A stretch of DNA of 10,487 nt from Cyanobacteria bacterium UBA11372. GTDB taxonomy: Bacteria > Cyanobacteriota > Cyanobacteriia > Cyanobacteriales > Aerosakkonemataceae. Each line of letters begins with the position of its first letter. The first letter of the stretch is position 1. The notes below the pieces were generated by a model. It made no database searches, was not told where the DNA came from, and saw nothing but the letters and a program-made list of their open reading frames with translations. Shown here piece by piece: positions 6,032 to 10,487 of the stretch. The translations under genes were made by a program, and so were the position numbers. The DNA lies in assembly GCA_003486675.1 (NCBI GenBank), contig DNGG01000432.1, positions 1 to 10,487 on the forward strand, written 5' to 3'.

Positions 6032-7789
6032 ATGAACTCAGGCGCAATGAAAAATATGAGCTTGAAAAGGCGGTTGCTGGCTGCATTCGCATTTATGGGT
6101 TTAATTATATTCATAGTGGCGCTCATCGGTTTTAGTGGGAATCTGAAAATGAGCTACAACATCGATGCGATCGCCAAGGATGCATTTCCCGGTACGGTGG
6201 CTTTGTGGAAAATCAATGAAGGACAAACTCAGGTGCAAGCTTCGGATCGATCTCTACTCAATCCTGGCACAAATTTTGCAATCAGACAACGTGAAAAAAC
6301 GCGCATAGAAAACGCCTGGAAACAAATTAATCAAGGATTTGATGAATACGATAAAATTCAGCGTAACCCGGAAGAAGAACAACTTTACCAAGCATTTAAA
6401 ACCCTGTGGGATCGGTGGAAAGACACTCACGAACAATTCAAGCTGCTGAATCAAGAGTTTGAAAAATATAACCTTTTAAACCCCTTACAAATTCAGGTTA
6501 ATTTATTGAGCCAGGGAAAAGCCAACGACCCCCAAATTGTCACCGCAAGAGCAGCCCAGTCCGCACTCAACAAAATGAACGATTATATGTATGGCACGAA
6601 AACTCCTGCATTTGCGGCAGCGACGGCAGCACTGGAAAAGCTGTTGGATTATAACAGCAAAAAAACCATAGCAGCTAACAATGCAGCCGCCGCATATATC
6701 GAGCGACATCGTTTTTGGATTTTGGTGGGTTTGTTAATCGGCCCGCTGACGGCGGTGCTGTTTGGCATTTATTTTACTAATGCGATCGCTAAACCTTTAG
6801 GAGCTAAAATCGCAGAGGTAGTAGATGTGGCACAAAAAATGTCTGGCGGCGACTTTACCGCTGAAATTCAACTCACCGATCAAAAAGACGAATTGAGTAA
6901 ATTAATGACCTCTTTCCGCGCCATGAATCGAGGTCTGGGAACGTTAATTAAACAGGTGCAAAAATCCAGCGTTCAAGTTACCACTTCAGCTACGCAAATC
7001 GCTGCCTCTGGTAAACAATTAGAAGCCACCGTGAACGAACAAGTAGCTTCAACTAATGAAGTAGTTGCGACGGCGCGGGCAATTTCCAACACGGCGGGGC
7101 AGCTGGTAAAAACTATAGGTGAAGTCTCCCATATGTCCAAAGCAAGCGCAATGGCAGCTAGCAACGGACAAAAAGATTTGACTCGCATGGAAAAAACAAT
7201 GCGCCACCTAGTCGATGCCACTATTTCCATTTCCGGAAAGCTGGGGATTATCAGCGAAAAGGCTAACAACATCAACAGCATTGTTACTACGATCACCAAA
7301 GTGGCAGATCAAACGAATTTGCTATCTCTCAACGCCGCAATTGAAGCGGAAAAAGCCGGAGAATACGGTTTAGGTTTTGCCGTCGTTGCCAGGGAAATTC
7401 GCCGCCTCGCCGATCAAACTGCGATCGCAACGTTAGATATTGAGAGTATGGTCAAAGAAATGCAATCAGCGGTTTCTAGCGGCGTGATGGAAATGGATAA
7501 ATTCACCAAAGAAGTGAGTCAAGGTGTACATGATATCCGCACCATCAGCCAGCAACTCACAGAAATTATCGAGCAAGTACAATCCGTCACACCGCGATTT
7601 GAAGCCGTAGATCGAGGCATGGAAGCCCAGGCAGAGGGGGCGCTGCAAATCAGCGAAGCAATGGGACAATTGAGCGAAACTTCCGCGCAGACGGCGGATG
7701 CCCTGCGGGAAATTAACAGCGCGATCGCTCAATTAAACGAAGCCGCCCAAAGCTTACTTCAAGAAACTTCCCGGTTCAAAATCAATTAA
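6032..7789 (+). CDS. Methyl-accepting receptor 2, four-helix-bundle sensor with HAMP domain (WspA-like)
   Basis: This 585-residue receptor has the same plan as receptor 1: a transmembrane helix at about 16-35, a 4HB_MCP-type extracytoplasmic domain at 36-227 with the shared LWKINEGQTQ (58-67) and WDRWK (126-130), and a second membrane helix at about 229-249. A complete HAMP domain follows (about 250-303, with AKPLGAKIAEVVDVAQKMSG, then DELSKLMTSFRAMN). The signalling coiled coil has its tip at DQTNLLSLNAAIEAEKAGE (425-443). The TNEVVATAR and TPRFEAV blocks are almost identical to receptor 1, so the two are tandem paralogues. There is no C-terminal pentapeptide. The start at ATG 6032 is set by AGGAG at 6021. 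It is 85 bases after receptor 1 and 29 before receptor 3. Ligand or physical stimulus cannot be read from the sequence. Confidence 0.94.
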   Translation: MNSGAMKNMSLKRRLLAAFAFMGLIIFIVALIGFSGNLKMSYNIDAIAKDAFPGTVALWKINEGQTQVQASDRSLLNPGTNFAIRQREKTRIENAWKQINQGFDEYDKIQRNPEEEQLYQAFKTLWDRWKDTHEQFKLLNQEFEKYNLLNPLQIQVNLLSQGKANDPQIVTARAAQSALNKMNDYMYGTKTPAFAAATAALEKLLDYNSKKTIAANNAAAAYIERHRFWILVGLLIGPLTAVLFGIYFTNAIAKPLGAKIAEVVDVAQKMSGGDFTAEIQLTDQKDELSKLMTSFRAMNRGLGTLIKQVQKSSVQVTTSATQIAASGKQLEATVNEQVASTNEVVATARAISNTAGQLVKTIGEVSHMSKASAMAASNGQKDLTRMEKTMRHLVDATISISGKLGIISEKANNINSIVTTITKVADQTNLLSLNAAIEAEKAGEYGLGFAVVAREIRRLADQTAIATLDIESMVKEMQSAVSSGVMEMDKFTKEVSQGVHDIRTISQQLTEIIEQVQSVTPRFEAVDRGMEAQAEGALQISEAMGQLSETSAQTADALREINSAIAQLNEAAQSLLQETSRFKIN

Positions 7790-7806
7790 TTTATTGACAT
7801 TGTTAC

Positions 7807-7813
7807 AAGGAGA
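7807..7813 (+). promoter_or_regulatory. Ribosome binding site for the GTG start of receptor 3
   Basis: AAGGAGA lies five bases before the GTG at 7819. An ATG at 7815 is in another frame and meets a stop after eight codons, so the GTG is the start. Confidence 0.8.
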
Positions 7814-7818
7814 CATGC

Positions 7819-9435
7819 GTGCAAAAAAATCTAACAATTAAACGTATTTTGGCTCTGGGATTTGGCACGCTTTTCGTGTTAATGTTGATGGCAAATCTAG
7901 TAGTTCAGCGCAGCAAAAATACTTTGATTAAGTCCTTAAATAAAGTAGCTTTAACTTATAAAGTTCAGCAAAATTTAGAAAAATTAGAAAAAGAATTATT
8001 AGAGGCAGAAACAGGGCAAAGTAAGTTTTTATACACAGGAAATAATTATTTTTTACAGCCGTATAATCGGGCAAATTATCAAATAAAGAAGCAAATATTA
8101 AGGTTGAAGAACGAGATTAAAGATCCAAAACAGCTAGAGAGATTGCAAGAAATAGAAACACTAATAGAGCAAAGAAGTAGGGATTTAGAAGCAACGATAT
8201 CTTTGAAAAAATCCGGACAAGAAGATCAGGTAAAAAAGATAGTAAATTCCGGAAATGGAATGGGAATAATGGCTCGGCTCAGGGGGAAAATTAACGAAAT
8301 GAAGCAAGCCGAAGAAGAGCTATTAGTTGAAAGAACAAATAACGCTAATGTCGCGCAAAATTTGTCAACTTATTTTGCTTGGGGAAGTAACCTGCTGGTA
8401 ATCGCAATTGGGGTGGCGATTTCCTTAACCATTATCCGCACAATTACGCGCTATTTGGGTCAAGCAGTAACAGTAGCAAAAGAGGTTTCTAGAGGCAATT
8501 TGACCCCGAAAGTAGAAGTTATTTCCAACGATGAAGTCGGACAATTGCTTGCCGCCTTCCGAACTATGATTAAAAACCTGGATACCTTGATTAAGCAAGT
8601 GCAAAAATCCGGGATTCAAATCAACACCTCAGCCACTCAAATCGCCGCATCTGGGAAGCAATTAGAAACGATAGTCAACGAACAAGTCGCATCCACAAAT
8701 GAGGTAGTAGCTACTGCGAAAGAAATTGCGATGACATCTAAGCAACTGGAGAAAACCCTAGAGCAAGTAACGACTACGTCTAAATCTACAGCGATCGCAG
8801 CCCTTGGCGGTCAAAAAAGCCTCAACCAGATGGAAACCACAATGGGCAATTTAGCCAATTCTACCAGTTCTATTTCCAGCAAACTCGCTGCGATTAGCGA
8901 CAAAGCTAACAACATCAACAGCATTATCACGACTATTACCAAAGTCGCGGATCAGACAAACTTACTTTCTCTTAACGCCGCAATCGAAGCCGAAAAAGCC
9001 GGAGAATACGGCGTTGGTTTTGCCGTTGTTGCTAGGGAAATTCGCCGCCTCGCCGATCAAACCGCAGTTTCTACCCTCGACATCGAAAAAATGGTCGCCC
9101 AAATGCAAGCAGCAGTTTCCACCGGAGTGATTGAAATGGATAAATTCACCCAAGAAGTAAGTCGCACCGTTGAAGATGTTCAAAGCGTCAGTTGGCAATT
9201 AATGGAAATTATCGATCAAGTACAATCTCTCACCCCACGCTTTCAAGCCGTACATAAAGGCATGGAAGCGCAAGTAGAGGGAGCGCAACAAATCAGCCAG
9301 ACAATGGCGCAGTTAAGCCAAGCTACATCCCAAACTGCCGAAACTCTGGGGGAAATTAACGGCGCGATCGCTCAATTAAACGAAGCAGCCCTTGGCTTAC
9401 ATCAAGAAATTTCTCAGTTTAAAGTAAGTGGATAA
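7819..9435 (+). CDS. Methyl-accepting receptor 3, CHASE3-type sensor with HAMP domain (WspA-like)
   Basis: This 538-residue receptor differs from its two neighbours in the sensor part. After a membrane helix (about 10-29) there is a helical domain (30-185) with ETGQSKFLYTGNNYFLQPYN (64-83), the typical core of CHASE3 extracytoplasmic domains, then a second membrane helix (about 187-206). A HAMP domain follows (about 207-258, with VTVAKEVSRGNLTP and NDEVGQLLAAFRTM). From TLIKQVQKSG (256) onward it is close to receptors 1 and 2, with the tip DQTNLLSLNAAIEAEKAGE (378-396) and FAVVAREIRRLADQTA (401-416). There is no C-terminal pentapeptide. The GTG start at 7819 is supported by a good ribosome binding site. 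The sensor swap with a kept signalling domain implies a different input feeding the same kinase (inference). Confidence 0.93.
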   Translation: MQKNLTIKRILALGFGTLFVLMLMANLVVQRSKNTLIKSLNKVALTYKVQQNLEKLEKELLEAETGQSKFLYTGNNYFLQPYNRANYQIKKQILRLKNEIKDPKQLERLQEIETLIEQRSRDLEATISLKKSGQEDQVKKIVNSGNGMGIMARLRGKINEMKQAEEELLVERTNNANVAQNLSTYFAWGSNLLVIAIGVAISLTIIRTITRYLGQAVTVAKEVSRGNLTPKVEVISNDEVGQLLAAFRTMIKNLDTLIKQVQKSGIQINTSATQIAASGKQLETIVNEQVASTNEVVATAKEIAMTSKQLEKTLEQVTTTSKSTAIAALGGQKSLNQMETTMGNLANSTSSISSKLAAISDKANNINSIITTITKVADQTNLLSLNAAIEAEKAGEYGVGFAVVAREIRRLADQTAVSTLDIEKMVAQMQAAVSTGVIEMDKFTQEVSRTVEDVQSVSWQLMEIIDQVQSLTPRFQAVHKGMEAQVEGAQQISQTMAQLSQATSQTAETLGEINGAIAQLNEAALGLHQEISQFKVSG

Positions 9436-9437
9436 TA

Positions 9438-9451
9438 GCTAATGGCTAATG
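9438..9451. repeat. Short GCTAATG tandem pair after receptor 3
   Basis: Two GCTAATG units (9438-9444 and 9445-9451) begin two bases after the receptor 3 stop codon. They are opposite in orientation to the AATTACC array about 60 bases downstream (GCTAATG reads CATTAGC on the other strand), echoing the inverted arrangement at 450-539. Confidence 0.5.
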
Positions 9452-9510
9452 GCAAGCAAAACAGTTAATATAACGACAATACCTAATTTTACCAGCTTCA
9501 ATAAAAATCC

Positions 9511-9580
9511 AATTACCAATCACCAATCACCAATTACCAATTACCAATTACCAATTACCAATTACCAATGACTAACGACT
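9511..9580. repeat. Heptad array running into the start codon of the second CheW gene
   Basis: Eight units fill 9511-9566: AATTACC, AATCACC twice, then AATTACC five times. The period continues with AATGACT (9567-9573) and AACGACT (9574-9580). The ATG at 9568 is inside AATGACT, so the repeat forms the entire upstream context of the gene and its first four codons. No Shine-Dalgarno sequence is present. Confidence 0.85.
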
Positions 9581-10236
9581 GCTGGAATCAAATCGGCGTT
9601 GGAGGCGATCGCAGTTGCCCCGAACTCAAAACCTTTATTCACTGCCGCAACTGTCCCGTTTATTCAGCAGCGGGACGTAGTTTATTAGAAAAAGAAGTGC
9701 CATCTGGATATCTTCAAGAATGGACGAATTTACTAAGATCGAGTGTCGGATCGCTCAACCGCGTTGCACCCAGAGGCACCATATCAGTAGGCATCTTTCG
9801 CTTAGAAGGAGAATGGTTGGCAATATCAGCAAAGAGCATCGAAGAAGTTACCCAGACTTGCGTCATCCGCACCCTACCGCACCGCACCAATAACATAATC
9901 TTGGGTTTGGTCAACATCCGCGGTGAAATTCAGATTTGTATCTCCCTCAAAACCTTTTTGGGACTCGATACACCCGATAATCAACTGCAGCATATCAGCC
10001 CGGTTGTTTATGGACGGATGTTAGTGGTAGAAACAGATGGAAGTCGCTGGGTATTTCCCGTTGACGAAATTTACGGAATTCACCGCATCCACCCAGATGA
10101 AATAGGAAATGTCCCTGCCACCGTATCTAAAGTTCAAGATACTTATACAAAAGGTGTAATCAAATGGCAAGATAAAAGCGTTAGTTATCTCGATGATGAG
10201 TTATTGTTTTACGCTTTAAACAGAAAGCTATTGTAA
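9568..10236 (+). CDS. CheW-type coupling protein with Cys-containing N-terminal extension (WspD-like)
   Basis: This 222-residue protein has an N-terminal segment (1-70) followed by a CheW domain (about 71-218). The CheW part shows SVGIFRLEGEWLAI (73-86), the segment IEEVTQTCVIRTLPHR (91-106), ILGLVNIRGEIQICISL (111-127) and FPVDEIYGIHRI (163-174). The N-terminal part has CWNQIGVGGDRSCPEL (5-20) and HCRNCPVYSAA (26-36), with cysteines 5, 17, 27 and 30. From memory this region resembles WspD of Pseudomonas, which distinguishes it from the short first CheW. The ATG at 9568 is the only usable start in frame: upstream the frame is repeat sequence with no ATG, GTG or TTG before a stop at 9502. It lies between the receptors and the kinase gene, the expected context for an adaptor. 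Confidence 0.88.
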   Translation: MTNDCWNQIGVGGDRSCPELKTFIHCRNCPVYSAAGRSLLEKEVPSGYLQEWTNLLRSSVGSLNRVAPRGTISVGIFRLEGEWLAISAKSIEEVTQTCVIRTLPHRTNNIILGLVNIRGEIQICISLKTFLGLDTPDNQLQHISPVVYGRMLVVETDGSRWVFPVDEIYGIHRIHPDEIGNVPATVSKVQDTYTKGVIKWQDKSVSYLDDELLFYALNRKLL

Positions 10237-10249
10237 AAAATGGTAATAG

Positions 10250-10276
10250 CCTTCCCAAAGCCTGTGCCTTGGAAGG
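10250..10276. other. Imperfect hairpin between the second CheW gene and cheA
   Basis: CCTTCC (10250-10255) and GGAAGG (10271-10276) can pair around 15 bases, with partial further pairing inside (CAAAG with CCTTG). It lies 14 bases after the stop codon. No U-run follows, so a processing or attenuation role is only a possibility. Confidence 0.3.
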
Positions 10277-10315
10277 ATAATGGATAATTGTAAAGAATCC
10301 ACAGCCTTTTTAGTC

Positions 10316-10371
10316 AATTACCAATTACCAATTACCAATTACCAATTAGCCATTAGCAATTAGCCATGAGC
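10316..10371. repeat. Heptad array running into the cheA start codon
   Basis: There are eight 7-bp units: AATTACC four times (10316-10343), AATTAGC (10344), CATTAGC (10351), AATTAGC (10358) and CATGAGC (10365-10371). The cheA ATG (10366) is in the last unit, which differs by one base from CATTAGC. No Shine-Dalgarno sequence is present. Confidence 0.85.
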
Positions 10372-10487
10372 AACCAAGATATGAGCAACTTCTCCATGCT
10401 GGATTTATTCCGTATGGAGGTAGAAGCCCAAGCCGCGATATTAAACAATAACCTGTTAGCACTGGAAACGAATCCCAATGGCGTCGG
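10366..10487 (+). CDS. cheA: CheA-type histidine kinase (WspE-like), N-terminal fragment
   Basis: Only the first 40 codons are in the window; the gene runs off the right edge. The peptide MSNQDMSNFSMLDLFRMEVE followed by AQAAILNNNLLALETNP is the first helix of a histidine phosphotransfer (Hpt) domain as found at the start of CheA kinases. It closely recalls the WspE opening (a LLELFRLEVEAQ-type helix; from memory). The phosphorylated histidine would be a little further on and is not visible. The start is ATG 10366 inside the heptad array; an in-frame ATG at 10381 is an alternative that removes five residues. Kinase, CheW-like and possible receiver domains are predicted beyond the edge but not seen. 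As the only kinase in view, it is the likely output partner of the three receptors. Confidence 0.8.
   Translation, partial: MSNQDMSNFSMLDLFRMEVEAQAAILNNNLLALETNPNGV

Noticed and set aside
7815..7841. ATG at 7815 before receptor 3
   Set aside because: Different frame, stops after eight codons; the GTG at 7819 has the right distance from AAGGAGA.
2537..10487. Assignment to the hmp or pil-type phototaxis clusters of cyanobacteria
   Set aside because: The CheR-TPR gene, two different CheW proteins and the WspD/WspE-like N-termini fit the Wsp class better; the kinase body beyond the edge could still change this.

Overview
The window looks like a filamentous cyanobacterium (inferred: Oscillatoriales, of the Microcoleus/Oscillatoria type). 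Two signs support this. First, the octamer GCGATCGC (HIP1) occurs at least 14 times in 10.5 kb. Second, intergenic DNA is full of 7-bp tandem repeats (AATTACC, GGTAATA, AATCTAA) and small palindromic repeats of the cyanobacterial kind. The encoded proteins (CbiT, CdsA, a DUF2993 protein) fit the same group.

Left part (1-2190) is housekeeping. A DUF2993 protein, cut by the window edge, runs on the plus strand and ends at 447. It converges on a minus-strand pair: cbiT (1588-2190, cobalamin ring methyltransferase) followed by cdsA (545-1414, CDP-diacylglycerol synthase). The convergent spacer carries two heptad arrays in opposite orientation. The cbiT-cdsA spacer carries another heptad array and two GC-rich palindromic repeats. 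A 346-base divergent region (2191-2536) separates this block from the next; it holds no convincing gene and probably carries the promoters for both directions.

Right part (2537 to the end) is one plus-strand chemosensory cluster: a CheW protein, CheR with a C-terminal TPR region, three consecutive methyl-accepting receptors, a second CheW-type protein with a Cys-containing N-terminal extension, and the first 40 codons of a CheA-type histidine kinase. This gene set (two different CheW proteins, CheR-TPR, receptor, CheA), together with recognisable sequence resemblance of the second CheW and the kinase N-terminus, matches the Wsp surface-sensing/c-di-GMP system of Pseudomonas (WspB, WspC, WspA, WspD, WspE), reordered as B-C-A-A-A-D-E. 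By family knowledge, a receiver-bearing WspE, a CheB-like WspF and a GGDEF regulator WspR would be expected beyond the right edge; they are not visible here.

How it should work: the receptors sense a signal with their extracytoplasmic domains (two four-helix-bundle types, one CHASE3 type) and share one almost identical signalling hairpin. The CheW proteins couple them to the kinase, and CheR-TPR sets receptor methylation. The most unusual points are a receptor lacking the HAMP domain, three receptors feeding one kinase, and start codons of at least two (perhaps three) cluster genes lying inside heptanucleotide repeat arrays.
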